The translations under genes and the position numbers were made by a program. Below, piece after piece: positions 1-8,827 of a stretch of 47,339 bases of DNA. Under the pieces are notes generated by a model. That model did not search any database and had not been told where the DNA came from. It saw only the letters and a list, made by a program, of their open reading frames with translations. Origin of the DNA: Bradyrhizobium sp. Ec3.3 (lineage in GTDB: Bacteria > Pseudomonadota > Alphaproteobacteria > Rhizobiales > Xanthobacteraceae); assembly GCF_000472925.1 (NCBI RefSeq), contig NZ_AXAS01000007.1:1-47339 (forward strand), in the 5' to 3' direction. How positions within the stretch are numbered: position 1 is the first letter of the stretch; every line of letters begins with the position of its first letter.

Positions 1-252
1 ACACCTGGCGCGCCGTGGCGCATCCGTATCAATGACGAGTTGCGGTCGCGCTTTGTGGAGAGCGCGCCCGAAGGTTACGTGAAGATGTTCAGGGCCATGA
101 ATCTACTCGGCGTCTCGCGGCAAACCATCTTGCAACGTGTAAAGCGCGGCGAGCTTAAGGCCGTTCACGTCTATCGCGGACGGGCAAAAGGCATACGAAT
201 TCAAGTACCTGCAGTTGCTCCGGACCTCTTCGACCCTCTCAAAAAAAACTGA
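1..252 (+). CDS. C-terminal end of a serine recombinase-like protein (5' end outside window)
   Basis: The frame is open from base 1 and reads through to a stop at 250-252, so the gene begins upstream of the window. The visible ~83 residues hold a helix-turn-helix (around LLGVSRQTILQRVKRGE) followed by a basic tail (GRAKGIRIQV). This combination is typical of the extreme C-terminus of large serine recombinases carried on rhizobial mobile elements, where it helps bind DNA; the catalytic domain would lie upstream. The last residues (DLFDPLKKN) run into the truncation point of a group II intron on the other strand, so the native C-terminus may have been altered by that junction. Family assignment rests on recall of the terminal HTH motif only. 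Confidence 0.6.
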   Translation, partial: TPGAPWRIRINDELRSRFVESAPEGYVKMFRAMNLLGVSRQTILQRVKRGELKAVHVYRGRAKGIRIQVPAVAPDLFDPLKKN

Positions 253-766
253 AGGTGTAGTATGACGCAACATCCAAGAACCCACGCACATCCACTTCGA
301 CCAACCACTTGCAGCCCGTCCAGGTCTTCTTGATGGACTTGAGTGCGGTATGACAGGATCGTCTCGGGCGGAACCCATGCGACTCATCGAGGAACACAGG
401 CTCGTAGATCGCTTCGAGCAGAATCCTGACCGCCTCCTGAACGAGCCGGTCTTCCACCGTTGGGATACCCAGCGGTCGTGTTTTGCCGTTGTCTTTTGGG
501 ATATAGACCCGGCGGACTGGTCGGAAGCGATAAGTGCCATCCGCTACGCGCCTGGCGATGTCAGCGAGCTTCGCCAGCGACATGCCGTCGAAGGTCTTGC
601 CATCTACACCGGGCGTCAGGGCTCCCTTGTTGCGGGAGACCTTTTCGTAGGCCCGCTCGAAGAGATGCGGAGATCTCATCAGGCGGTGAAGGCCATTTAC
701 GCACTTACCCGACCGCGACAAAGTCGGCAGTGATTCAATTCTTCTCTGGATGGTAGCGGCCTGCAT
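239..766 (-). pseudogene. ltrA: Group II intron reverse transcriptase/maturase, 3'-truncated
   Basis: The 175-residue reading frame is the N-terminal part of an LtrA-type maturase, normally about 420-500 residues. Visible motifs are the RT-0/RT-1 region (TPGVDGKTFDGMS), KTRPLGIPTVEDRLVQEA, the HGFRPRRSCHTAL block of RT-2/3, and the beginning of the RT-3/4 palm strand (WLVEVDVRGFLD, usually VEVDIxGFFDNI). Homology stops directly after FLD, and the final ten residues (VASYYTFSFF) are read from unrelated sequence. The YADD catalytic motif, thumb and X domain are therefore absent, and the protein cannot be an active reverse transcriptase. Confidence 0.85.
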
Positions 767-1392
767 CAGCAGAACCTCTCCGTCGAAGAATCTCTTCTAC
801 GCATACTGCAAATGCCGTTGTTGGCGGCATCGTCCTTCCCCCGATCGGAGGCGCTTTCGGTCCGGTCACCCGGCCTTATACGCATGATCGTCCACCTCGC
901 GGCGGCTGTCCCGGCCATTACGCCGGGCGTTTGGGTACTATGACGGCTCCGTCGCCATACAGGTCCTCGAAAGAGCCTGCTGCAGGCGATCCCGTAGTTG
1001 CGTGTGCAGGAAGTTGTGGTGTGTTTAGATGTCCCATTCGTCTCCTTGACCCACCGATGGTGGTCGTCCCACGCGGACTGGTGGCAGGTCGCACTGGCCG
1101 GTGCGATCCGCCCCGCGTGGCATAGCGTGTCAGCCGCGTTCGCTACGGCCAGCCCTTTGGCAACTGGAAACTGGGATTCAGGCAATACAGCTTTCACCAT
1201 GCACACCTTACTCTGTGCTCTCCACCGGGCTGCGGCGCCCGATTTTGAGACGTTTCCCGGCATGCTTTGGTCCCGTTCTCCTTTCGGAGTTTCAGTCGTT
1301 TCCGACACCGGTAAGCCGGGCAAGTAAGAGCCATAACCAGCAGGCTCCATCCTTTCGAACACTCCCTTCTTCTCCACGCCTCAACGGCGCAC
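262..1392 (-). mobile_element. Truncated group II intron (5' half: ribozyme domains plus start of maturase)
   Basis: On the minus strand an intron-like 5' end, GTGCGCC, starts at about 1392 and fits the GUGYG consensus for group II intron 5' splice sites. It is followed by about 620 nt of structured non-coding sequence (domains I-IV) and then by a maturase ORF that begins at 766. The element is cut off near 262-275, inside the reverse transcriptase palm, where sequence homology ends and recombinase sequence begins. No domain V/VI or 3' end is present, so it cannot splice or retrohome by itself. The exact 5' boundary is inferred from the motif, not from an alignment. Confidence 0.65.
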
Positions 1393-2684
1393 GCCATCCG
1401 GCTTCGATCCCGCGCGCTCAAGGTTGTGTCCCTCGCCGAAGGCACTCGGGTCCCGGGGGCCCGGCGGGTTCCGCGCCCGTGTATGTAGGGGGGCGCCTGC
1501 CGGTGTCTTTTTAAGCGATTTTGAGGACTGTCGTCGATCCTTGCGTCCCACCAACGGGTGACGCCGTGCAGCGCGCCAGCGGCTGCCTCCCTTGTGAGTT
1601 GCCGCGCCTAGCCCCTCTTCTTGCACCACACGATACATTCTCCCGGCTGCTGCAGCTCCACGTGTCAAGGAAGACCAGCAAGGCGGCAAATTGGATTCCC
1701 CGCTTTTTGTCGGAGGCCTGCCGACAGAGCTGAAGAGAAGAAGGTTGCGGCCCCGCGATCTTGCGCGAACTCTTCCTTTCTTGTTCGAGAGCAGAGTGGG
1801 ACGGGTGGTGGGGCTTCCGCGACTGTTTGAGGGCGGGCCGAAAGCGAGGCTCGCGAGGCTCCTCGCCGACCGCCGAGGAGTATCGAATGATCAAAGCTAT
1901 CGCTCTCCTATTCTTTCTCAGGCGACATGGTCTTCAACACAGCGGGTGCTGAGCCAGCCAATATTCGACCCATGAAGGCTGTCGCTTCAAGCCATTGGCG
2001 AAAGAGCATCGTGCCGCGCCCTTTGCAGGCTCAAAAGATCCGAGCGGTCGATGCCGAAGAGAGGACAGTGTTGGGCCACGCCTGAACGGTTTGCCTCAAA
2101 CCACTGCAAGATCGAGATCACGCATCCCTGATGGCGGCTGTCGGATTTCTGACGTGCTGTCAGAGCCGCGACACGTCCGCTTCAGCGGATCGCCTTCTCG
2201 TTCAAGGCTTTCGCGTTGGCACGAGCTTTGAAGAGAGAAACTCGTTCAGGACGGAAGTTCAAGGATTCTCAGGTGACCGACGATATCAATTACCCGTATG
2301 CGAGGAACGTGATTTCGGGACATTTAACGCCGCTACCCTTTTGGCTGCGCGCTCTTGCGAGATTTTCCGACTAGATCGAGCACGCCGGGATCCAGTTCGC
2401 GCCGATACCCGTGTGCGATGTTGGTGATCGAGCATTTCGGTGTGTCGGCCAGCAGCCGCATCTCCTTCACACGAAGGCGGTGCCGCTGGCGGCAGTGACG
2501 GAGCGCTCTCATCAGTCGGCGAGCAGCGGGCGGGCCACGAGCTCAATGCGGATCTATCGCGCGCAATCGCTGATGTGAGCTCGCCTCAGTAGTCATCGCG
2601 AGTTTTAGGGCAGGGAAGCGAATCCTCTTCTCTGTGAAGCAGAAGTTGTGGGGCCGGCAAAACAAACCGGACAGCGTTATTTCT
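1393..2684. other. Gene-poor stretch, no supported coding region
   Basis: About 1.3 kb separates the intron 5' end from the MATE gene. Several overlapping frames are open because the sequence is GC-rich, but their products are low-complexity (Arg/Ser/Pro-rich) and none shows a recognisable domain or a convincing ribosome binding site. A weak tts-box resemblance on the minus strand near 2133-2151 was judged too poor to call. The stretch is probably degraded island sequence. Confidence 0.5.
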
Positions 2685-4118
2685 ATGGACAAACTCGTCG
2701 AAAAGCCCCAGCTCACCTTCCAGCACAAACGGAAGACATGGGGGAAATACCATCACTTCGCTGTCGAGCTTGCCGAAGTTGCGAAGCTCGCATGGCCGAT
2801 GGTGTTGACGCAGCTTGGGCAGGTCGCGATGATGACGACCGACCTTGCCTTGATCGGGCGCATCGGTCCTGAGGCGCTTGCTGCAGCAGCGCTGGGGGCC
2901 ACGACCTACCTCGTTGGCTTCACTCTTGGCGTGGGTTTGCTGGCGCCGATCGCGCCCCTGGCAGCCCAGGCGTTCGGGGCGGAGGATCTTGCCGCGGTAA
3001 GACGCACGCTGCGCATGGGACTCTGGGCGGCGCTGCTGCTATCGCTCCCGATCATGGCATTCGCGTTTCACGGTGAGCAAATACTGCTCGCTTGCGGCGA
3101 AGCGCCCGACGTGGCGCGGCTTGCACAGCAATACCTGTTCGGACTAGCCGTTGGCGTGGTGCCGGCACTGTGGTTTCAGGGTTTCCGCAACTTCATGGCC
3201 GCGGTCCACCGGCCGCAGCCGGTGTTGTGGATTACGCTTGGGGCCATCCCCTTCAACGCCCTCATGGCTTATCTCTTGATCTATGGGAGGCTGGGCCTGC
3301 CGCCGCTTGGCCTGTTCGGGGCCGGTCTTGCAAGCACCTTCATGAACTTTGCGATGTTGCTGGCCGTTCTGTGGTTTACCACAATGCGTCGCCCTTTCCG
3401 AGATTATCACGTCCTTGCGCATTTCTGGCATTTCGATTGGCCCTTCATGCAGCGGTTGATCGTGACCGGGATTCCGATCTCACTGATTGTTTTGCTGGAA
3501 TACGGATTGTTTTCCGCCGCGGGGCTGCTGGCCGGACTGGTCAGCGTCAGCGCACTCACTGCCCATCAGATCGCATTCCAGGTCGACTTGATGTTGTTCG
3601 TGGTTCCGCTAGGCATCAGCACGGCGGCGGCCGTGCGCGTTGGCCATGCAGTCGGCCGCGGTGACGGTCCCGGCGTCAAAAGGGCAGGGCTGATCGCTAT
3701 ACTGCTCGGCATTCTGGCTGCTGCACTGCTGACGACCGCGGTCGTCGCGATGCGTTTTCAGATTACCGGTCTTTTTCTGGACCAGACGGCTGACGGCACC
3801 GGCGCGACGACAGAACTGGCGGCAAACCTCCTTTTGATCGGCGCGAGCTTCTTTATCAGTGATGCCGCACAGCACATTGCGGCGGGCGGTTTGCGCGGAC
3901 TGAAAGACACCCGCATCCCGCTACTGTTCGCCTGCATAGCCAATTGGGCGATCGGCTTCACCCTTAGCTACGTGCTTGGTTTGAAGATCGGGCTTGGCGC
4001 CATTGGTATCTGGATCGGATTGTCAATTGGGACGACCGTCTACGCGGGCTTTCTCGTTTTGCGTTTCCTGCTGCTGGCGAGCAGGTTTGCCCTTCAGAGA
4101 TGTCCGTCAATCTCGTAA
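2685..4118 (+). CDS. MATE family efflux transporter (NorM-like)
   Basis: This predicted inner-membrane protein of 477 residues has about twelve hydrophobic segments in two similar halves, the layout of MATE drug/cation antiporters. Family marks include WPMVLTQLGQVAMMTTDLALIG in the first helix pair, PLAAQAFGA, and the second-half counterparts GLFSAAGLLAGL, TAHQIAFQVDLM and RVGHAVGRGD. MATE proteins export cationic organic compounds in exchange for H+ or Na+; the substrate here is unknown. An in-frame GTG at 2634 would add 17 residues, but the ATG at 2685 is preferred because family homology begins near FAVELAEVAKLAWP and no Shine-Dalgarno supports the GTG. The gene stands alone between a gene-poor stretch and a toxin-antitoxin-like module. 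A plant-compound efflux role is possible but only inference. Confidence 0.9.
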   Translation: MDKLVEKPQLTFQHKRKTWGKYHHFAVELAEVAKLAWPMVLTQLGQVAMMTTDLALIGRIGPEALAAAALGATTYLVGFTLGVGLLAPIAPLAAQAFGAEDLAAVRRTLRMGLWAALLLSLPIMAFAFHGEQILLACGEAPDVARLAQQYLFGLAVGVVPALWFQGFRNFMAAVHRPQPVLWITLGAIPFNALMAYLLIYGRLGLPPLGLFGAGLASTFMNFAMLLAVLWFTTMRRPFRDYHVLAHFWHFDWPFMQRLIVTGIPISLIVLLEYGLFSAAGLLAGLVSVSALTAHQIAFQVDLMLFVVPLGISTAAAVRVGHAVGRGDGPGVKRAGLIAILLGILAAALLTTAVVAMRFQITGLFLDQTADGTGATTELAANLLLIGASFFISDAAQHIAAGGLRGLKDTRIPLLFACIANWAIGFTLSYVLGLKIGLGAIGIWIGLSIGTTVYAGFLVLRFLLLASRFALQRCPSIS

Positions 4119-4182
4119 GTCAGGTTATTTGCGAGCCAGAATGCTCGGACCATCAACAAGGTTGGCTCATCCGATTAACCAA

Positions 4183-4392
4183 TCAAGCCCTTTGCTTCGA
4201 AAGATGATGCTGCTGTCGGGCAACCTCATCCGATTGGGGGAGCCGAGCTGCCGCCAGTATTGTGTTGCGCAGACTGGCAATCTCAGCTTCTCGATCACGC
4301 AAGCGGCTTTTTAGGTGCTCTTCGCTCTCGCGCAATTCTCCTCGCAAGTGTTCAATCTTGCGATGTGCTGAACGCCTTTGTCGCGCGCGGTT
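4183..4392 (-). pseudogene. Short coiled-coil ORF remnant without a clear start
   Basis: On the minus strand, downstream of the Fic gene, a frame of about 69 codons ends at 4183-4185 and reads as a charged, heptad-like helix (KIEHLRGELRESEEHLKSRL, then REAEIASLRNTILAAA). It has no ATG start in frame and is closed upstream by a stop. Its amphipathic composition suggests the tail of a former coding gene. No family was recognised. Confidence 0.3.
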
Positions 4393-4497
4393 TTAATCGG
4401 ATCGTGCTTCTTCCGCGTGGTCTTAGATTTGTGGTTGAAGCCATGTCGGTCTTTTCTTTCTTGTGTTTTCGTAGTCAATCATTTGGCCGAGTGTTCA

Positions 4498-5091
4498 TCA
4501 CGCCTCGCCTACAAATTTCATTAAAGGACCGATATCATCCTGGTCCGCCGCCTTGAGCGCCGCGGTATACGCAGTTCGCCGTTCATTCATCTTTTGAAGT
4601 TCATGCCCGCCCGCCCAATCAATCGGCTTTGCGTTATAGACACGATCTAGAACCGTATCCGCCATGATGCGAGCATGCCTGCCGTTGCCGTTAGGAAACG
4701 GATGAATCTTTACAAGGCGATGGCGCAGGCGAACCGCTGCCTCTGAAGGCGAGTAAGTTTTGTTGTCAGCCCAGTACTTCGCATCGCCCATAAGGGTACG
4801 CAGCTCGACCGGGATGTGAATAGGATCGATGCCGAAGTTCTTGCCTGTCCTTCGCAACGTGCCCGCCCAGTCCCACACGTCACCGAACAGGCGCTTGTGT
4901 AACATAATGGCAAAATTGTCGGTAAGGACGTGTGCCCGCTGGCGACCAAGCCAACGCAGGCCAGACTCGATATTGGCCTGTTCCAATTGATCGAGTTCGC
5001 CTTGCGTTGTGATGTGCTTATGCTTCAGCCCGCCAAGCTCGTTTGGGTCAAGCGGCATCGCCCCTTGCGGATACTGAATATCCTCGATCAT
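4498..5091 (-). CDS. Fic/DOC domain protein (mobile mystery protein B)
   Basis: This 197-residue protein carries a Fic core with the active-site motif HPFPNGNGRHAR at residues 130-141. Fic enzymes transfer AMP or another nucleotide moiety to target hydroxyls, using the motif His as base and the Arg/Asn/Gly residues to hold the phosphates. The size, the N-terminal region (residues 28-45, ITTQGELDQLEQANIES) and the arrangement match the family called mobile mystery protein B, which always follows mobile mystery protein A. It overlaps the upstream gene by 4 nt (ATGA), so the two are translationally coupled and probably form a toxin-antitoxin-like pair. I do not see a clean (S/T)xxxE(G/N) inhibitory motif, so self-inhibition is uncertain. 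All core Fic residues are present, so it should be active. Confidence 0.88.
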   Translation of the reverse strand: MIEDIQYPQGAMPLDPNELGGLKHKHITTQGELDQLEQANIESGLRWLGRQRAHVLTDNFAIMLHKRLFGDVWDWAGTLRRTGKNFGIDPIHIPVELRTLMGDAKYWADNKTYSPSEAAVRLRHRLVKIHPFPNGNGRHARIMADTVLDRVYNAKPIDWAGGHELQKMNERRTAYTAALKAADQDDIGPLMKFVGEA

Positions 5092-5555
5092 TTATCGTTC
5101 CAAAAATTCGGAGGCATTTCCAGCGCAATCTCTCGAGTGAGACGTTCGACTTCTTGAGCGATCTTGTCGTCTGGCAATTTCTGGTTTTCGAGGGCCATAT
5201 GCTTGCTGGCGGTGCCGACGATCGCCATGGCCTTTTTGCGTGCCTGGGTCGTGATTATATCTTCGATGCGCCCCGACGCCGGGATGATCGCATAAACGAA
5301 GCGGCATCCCATCGCCTCGGCTGCCGTCTGCATGGATTTCAGGGTGACACCGCCCGTGAGTTCGGCGTGTTCTGCTTTCGTGATGCGTGCGCGGGTGACA
5401 CCCATCTTCATTGCGACATCAGTACCCGACATACCGAGCGCACTCCGAACCGTGCGCAGCCAGCCTTCCGGCGGCGTCTTGAGACCGGCAAGGGTTGAGG
5501 CAGCGCTGTCGACGATGCTGCGGTATTGCTGCTGGACAATGGTTTTGATGCCCAT
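5088..5555 (-). CDS. Mobile mystery protein A (Xre-type HTH, partner of the Fic protein)
   Basis: This 155-residue protein has a helix-turn-helix at about residues 33-75 (WLRTVRSALGMSGTDVAMKM, then GVTRARITKAEHAE). It is of the kind found in mobile mystery protein A, the obligate upstream partner of the Fic-domain mobile mystery protein B. The likely role is repression of its own promoter and neutralisation or control of the Fic partner. The ATG at 5553-5555 is preceded on the minus strand by AAGAG, and the gene overlaps the Fic start by 4 nt. Directly upstream lie several AT-rich palindromic sites (5565-5673) that look like its operator. The family is spread by mobile elements; the biochemical function of the pair is not established in general. 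Confidence 0.85.
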   Translation of the reverse strand: MGIKTIVQQQYRSIVDSAASTLAGLKTPPEGWLRTVRSALGMSGTDVAMKMGVTRARITKAEHAELTGGVTLKSMQTAAEAMGCRFVYAIIPASGRIEDIITTQARKKAMAIVGTASKHMALENQKLPDDKIAQEVERLTREIALEMPPNFWNDK

Positions 5556-5564
5556 CTGTTAACT

Positions 5565-5673
5565 CTTATGTATACACAATAGCTGAAATTGGATACTTAT
5601 ATATATCCAAATACGTCAAATTGTCAACTTATATGTATCCAATATCCGATGATGCGGCTACATATAAGTATAC
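5565..5673. promoter_or_regulatory. AT-rich repeated palindromic sites upstream of the mobile mystery A/B operon
   Basis: Four related sites sit in 110 nt of AT-rich DNA: CTTATGTATACAC (5565-5577), a 22-nt near-palindrome at 5589-5610 (TTGGATA arm, TATCCAA arm), CTTATATGTATCC (5628-5640) and ACATATAAGTATAC (5660-5673). All share a GTATAC/GGATAC plus ATAAG core and lie just upstream of the HTH gene start at 5555. The likely reading is a promoter with multiple operators for autoregulation. No tested site is known to me. Confidence 0.6.
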
Positions 5674-6216
5674 GAAAATCGCGGCCAATGGCCTAAATCC
5701 GCGGAAAACGCCTTTCCAGCTACCTCAGCGCCAACAGACCAACGGCCGGGACAGGACTGGCAACCAAGCCCATGCCGCCGACGATGATCAGTGCCGGTCA
5801 TCATCGCGCTGATAATGATACGGCGATTATCGCGCCGATGATGATGGCGATCCTGATCGTGCCGAGGATTATGATCCACGGCGATCCTCGCGCTTCATGG
5901 ATCATCCCTCGTCTGGCCTGTAACCCCCGGGGCGGGTTTGTTTAGGGTCAGCGCTCGCCCGATCTGGCGGGCAAGGCTGTGCACTTTGCCGAGGTCGATG
6001 GCCACGTAACATCCGACGTAAGAAGTGGGCGGGATGTCGGAAACACCTCGAACGGATCCTTGTGTTTTGGCTTCCGATAGGTTTAAAGCCCGTCACCTCA
6101 TGACCTCGGCGTGAACGAGAAGCGATTCATGCGGCTTTGCCGTGCTCGAACAAAAGTAACGATGCCGGCGTAGCTCACACATTTGAATCGATTTGCGGCT
6201 CTCAAAGGAATCCCCC
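5674..6216. other. Intergenic region before the HU-like gene
   Basis: No supported gene lies here. The stretch 5776-5905 is rich in GATCATGATG/GGCGATCCTGATC-like short repeats and mirrored GATCC elements, giving potential secondary structure. The last ~120 nt before 6217 presumably contain the promoter of the HU-like gene, but no clear -35/-10 pair was identified. Confidence 0.4.
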
Positions 6217-6543
6217 ATGCCCAAGATGACCAAGAACCAGCTAATTGACGCGATTGCTGAAGGAACGCAGATTTCCAAGGCTGACGTAAAGGCCGTCATC
6301 GAGCAGATGGCGAGTGTAGGCTACAGGGAGTTGAACCAGTCCGGTGAGTTCGTCATTCCGGGCTTCGTAAAGATGTCGGTGGTGAACAAGCCCGCTACTG
6401 AGGCCCGTAGCGGAGTTAATCCCTTCACGAAGCAGCCGATGGAATTCGCGGCCAAGCCAGCCAGCAAATCGGTTAAAGCGTCACCGCTCAAGGTTGCTAA
6501 AGACGCGGTGCGTTATGAAGAGGCCCCCGCTCTCAGTGGCTAA
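6217..6543 (+). CDS. HU-family DNA-binding protein
   Basis: This 108-residue protein is of the HU/IHF type: an N-terminal helical dimerisation part (MTKNQLIDAIAEGTQISKAD...), then the beta-arm with the DNA-intercalating proline in RSGVNPFTKQPM (HU consensus RxGRNPxTGE). It is slightly longer than the usual 90 residues because of a Lys/Ala-rich C-terminal tail (AAKPASKSVKASPLKVAK) that could add DNA contacts. HU proteins bend and compact DNA and assist recombination and replication. The ATG at 6217 is preferred over an upstream in-frame start because AAAGGA lies about 8 nt in front of it. It is monocistronic. On islands such accessory HU copies often accompany mobile elements. Confidence 0.9.
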   Translation: MPKMTKNQLIDAIAEGTQISKADVKAVIEQMASVGYRELNQSGEFVIPGFVKMSVVNKPATEARSGVNPFTKQPMEFAAKPASKSVKASPLKVAKDAVRYEEAPALSG

Positions 6544-7168
6544 AATGCGGCTGGAGTAGCCGAGGCGGACGTCGGCGCCAGAGGCAATCAACGGAGTCCG
6601 CGTTGGACAGCCTCGCAAAGCGAGGCTTGGCCCACAAACAAAGGGCTACGAAATGCAGCTACTCGGCCCGCGCTTGGCTCGCCTCAGAGGTCTGGATACG
6701 CTCGCGACGCAGGTCGGGGAGTGGGTGCAGCGACGGATTACAGTTGGCGTGCCGCCAATACCCGAAGCGGAAGCGCGCTGGCCGACAGCCGGCCGAAATC
6801 GACGTGGCGGTCGGCCATGCTCTTTCCGAGCAATTGGCGGATCGGTTTCCCATGACAGTCGCGGCTAAAAAGAAACCAAACCAAAGCGATAGCGTCGTTG
6901 CCCTGACAGACGTGTCCATTGTCATCCACAAAGTCGACCCGGAGAAATCGAGGCTTCTTGTGCACTGCCCGAAGCATAACAGCGAAGATGCGCGAAAAGC
7001 TTTACATACTTCGCCGCGATCTGGTCGAGGATGATTCCGATCCCGCCTCCATTCGTCCAGCAACAGGCAAGCCCTTTCGCCAATATCGAATGGGCCGAGA
7101 ACGTGGTGCTAAAACCGATCTCCGGATCGTTCAGAATTTCGGACCCGAATCGCCGCTGAAGGGGAGCA
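6544..7168. other. Intergenic region with only short doubtful ORFs
   Basis: Two short frames begin with ATG (6853-7034, about 60 codons; 6988-7224, about 78 codons) and overlap each other out of frame. Their products show no recognised domain, and neither can be supported as a gene. Nothing else was recognised. Confidence 0.4.
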
Positions 7169-7309
7169 ATGGCCAAGAAGCAAAGCATTCCGAGGCGGCT
7201 GTTCAAATACCGCGCGTTCGATAATCGCACATTGGGTATGATCAATCTCTTTTATGCCGATCCGAGCACGTTCAATGATCCGCTCGACACGCGGCCATCG
7301 CTTTGCTGA
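7169..7309 (+). pseudogene. DUF2971 protein, N-terminal stub
   Basis: An ATG with a good Shine-Dalgarno (GGGGAGC just upstream) opens 46 codons. They carry the opening signature of DUF2971 proteins: LFKYRAFDNRTLGMINL followed by FYADPSTFNDPLDTR, where family members read L(Y/F)KYRxxxxxTL...(Y/F)xxPSxFNDPFD. The frame then closes at 7307-7309, whereas complete proteins have roughly 200-300 residues. No continuation was recognised in the other frames, so this is a truncated remnant. The function of DUF2971 is not established. Confidence 0.6.
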
Positions 7310-7447
7310 TTCCGCATGCGGACCTTCGTCGGCGCTCAGCATCACATCGCTTCAAAAACGCGCAATGTATTCATCTACGGGTTTTGCTGATCAGCCCCCC
7401 AATGGCTTGTCGTGTCCCTGCGGGACCGGGCTGTCGGCTGGCGCCGA

Positions 7448-7471
7448 AAAACCCGGCTTGAGCCGGGTTTT
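7448..7471. terminator. Strong GC hairpin flanked by A and T runs (bidirectional terminator)
   Basis: AAAACCCGGC - TTGA - GCCGGGTTTT forms a perfect 10-bp stem with a tetraloop; the A run and T run let it act on both strands. It lies downstream of the DUF2971 stub and upstream of the DUF932 transcription unit, insulating the latter. Confidence 0.75.
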
Positions 7472-7573
7472 CACCCTTCAAGCTTCCATCCCTGACAGAA
7501 GCTGCGGCGGGAGCGGAATTTCGTAAGGCTTCGGCGACAGACGATGTAGGAGAGGAAGAGTGGAGCGGTGTTG

Positions 7574-7611
7574 GCCGTGACGGGTTGAGGGCCGGAGGAG
7601 AGTCTTCCGGC
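7574..7611 (+). promoter_or_regulatory. Leader element of the DUF932 gene (shared motif plus hairpin)
   Basis: GCCGTGACGGGTTGAG (7574-7589) is followed by a hairpin (GCCGGAGGA / TCTTCCGGC, 7591-7611). A nearly identical motif, GCCGTGACGGGTTTGAG, followed by another hairpin lies at 9548-9597 ahead of the strawberry-notch-like gene. The repetition ahead of two backbone genes suggests a conserved 5' untranslated regulatory element or shared promoter. Its role is unknown. Confidence 0.5.
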
Positions 7612-7633
7612 GTCCGTCATGGAGATTGCCCCC

Positions 7634-8827
7634 ATGAATACGCAGGTTCTTGATGCCCACCGCGATACAAGCGGCGGCTACAGAGTGGATGTAAGTCGCG
7701 GCGAGCGCGTCGGTCGGGTGTCCTCGGAGTGGTTTTCCCGTCCCGCGGATGAGCGTTATCTCTCGCTCAACGAACTGGCCCGCACGGTGCGCGCGCGCAC
7801 GGACCGCAGCAGGACGCGCGTGGTCGAAAGCGCGCTCATCCATGTGGAAGCAAGCCGTACCGACCCCGAACGCTTGGCACTGATGCTGCCCGGCTCGGAC
7901 AAGCCAGTCGCGCCGACCCACTGGAGCTTCGGTCAGCTTGCAAGCCAGGTTGGCGCTCCAGCCGCTTACCTACGACAGCTCCCCGCGGCACTCGCAGGCA
8001 TCAACCTGCAATATGGTCTGACCGCCAATCGCGTCGAACAGATCAAGACGCTCGAGACCGAGGATAGCCGCGTTGAGCTGCGCGCCGTCACCGGTCCCGA
8101 CTACGGGCGGATCTATGACCACGAGTTGGTCGAGGCCGTGCAGCGCATCGCCGGCAATGGCACGGGCGATACGCGGTGGAAGGTGCCGGGTGTGCTCGAC
8201 TGGTCAACCGGGATCTACAATCCCCGTGTCGACATTTCCAAGGACACGACCACCCTCTATGCATCGGACAGGGACGTCTTCCTTTTCCTCGTCGATGACC
8301 TCAACCCGATCGAAGCTGGTCGTCTCCGGGACGGCTCGCCTGACCTCTATTTCCGCGGCTTCTACTGCTGGAACTCGGAAGTCGGGGCGAAGACGCTCGG
8401 CATGGCGAGCTTCTATCTCCGTGCAGTTTGTCAAAACCGTAATTTGTGGGGCGTGGAGGATTTCGAGGAAATCACCATCCGCCATTCCAAATACGCAGCC
8501 TCCCGCTTTGCTCGCGAGGCCGCTCCGGCGCTGCTGAACTTCGCCAACTCCTCACCCATGCCATTCGTCAATGGCATTAAGACCGCCCGCGAGCGGATTG
8601 TGGCGCGCGGCGACGAGGATCGTACCGAGTTTCTGCGCCGCCGCGGTTTCTCCAAGGCCGAGACAGGCAAGGTGATCGACGCGGTGCTGGCGGAGGAAGG
8701 CCGACCGCCTGAAAGCATCTTCGATTTTGTGCAGGGCATCACTGCAGTCGCGCGCGACAAGCCGCATCAGGATGCCCGCCTGGACATGGAGGCCAAAGCC
8801 AAGAAGTTGCTCGATCGGGTGGCGTGA
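7634..8827 (+). CDS. DUF932 (phage/plasmid-like) protein
   Basis: This full-length protein of 397 residues belongs to the DUF932 group common on rhizobial plasmids and ICEs. Recognisable blocks are LALMLPGSDKPVAPTHWSFG near residue 85, the central AVTGPDYGRIYDHELVEAV and VFLFLVDDLNPIEAG, then FYLRAVCQNRNLWGVE with the IRHSKYAASRF block. Function is unknown; the family is associated with replication, transfer or anti-restriction regions. The ATG at 7634 is chosen over the ATG at 7619 because GGAG sits 9 nt upstream of it. It is the first gene of a backbone block DUF932 / strawberry-notch / toprim, although ~800 bp now separate it from the next gene. No damage is visible. Confidence 0.85.
   Translation: MNTQVLDAHRDTSGGYRVDVSRGERVGRVSSEWFSRPADERYLSLNELARTVRARTDRSRTRVVESALIHVEASRTDPERLALMLPGSDKPVAPTHWSFGQLASQVGAPAAYLRQLPAALAGINLQYGLTANRVEQIKTLETEDSRVELRAVTGPDYGRIYDHELVEAVQRIAGNGTGDTRWKVPGVLDWSTGIYNPRVDISKDTTTLYASDRDVFLFLVDDLNPIEAGRLRDGSPDLYFRGFYCWNSEVGAKTLGMASFYLRAVCQNRNLWGVEDFEEITIRHSKYAASRFAREAAPALLNFANSSPMPFVNGIKTARERIVARGDEDRTEFLRRRGFSKAETGKVIDAVLAEEGRPPESIFDFVQGITAVARDKPHQDARLDMEAKAKKLLDRVA

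Noticed and set aside
766..1377. A 203-codon minus-strand open frame upstream of the maturase
   Set aside because: It lies in the structured RNA part of the group II intron and its product has no protein-like features.
2133..2151. tts-box-like sequence on the minus strand
   Set aside because: At least five mismatches to the core and no credible gene downstream on that strand.
5776..5905. Short GATC-rich repeats possibly forming a CRISPR or iteron array
   Set aside because: The repeats are irregular in length and spacing, with no constant repeat unit or spacers.
6658..7063. Minus-strand frames between the HU gene and DUF2971 stub
   Set aside because: No ribosome site, no recognisable domain, and composition typical of shadow frames.
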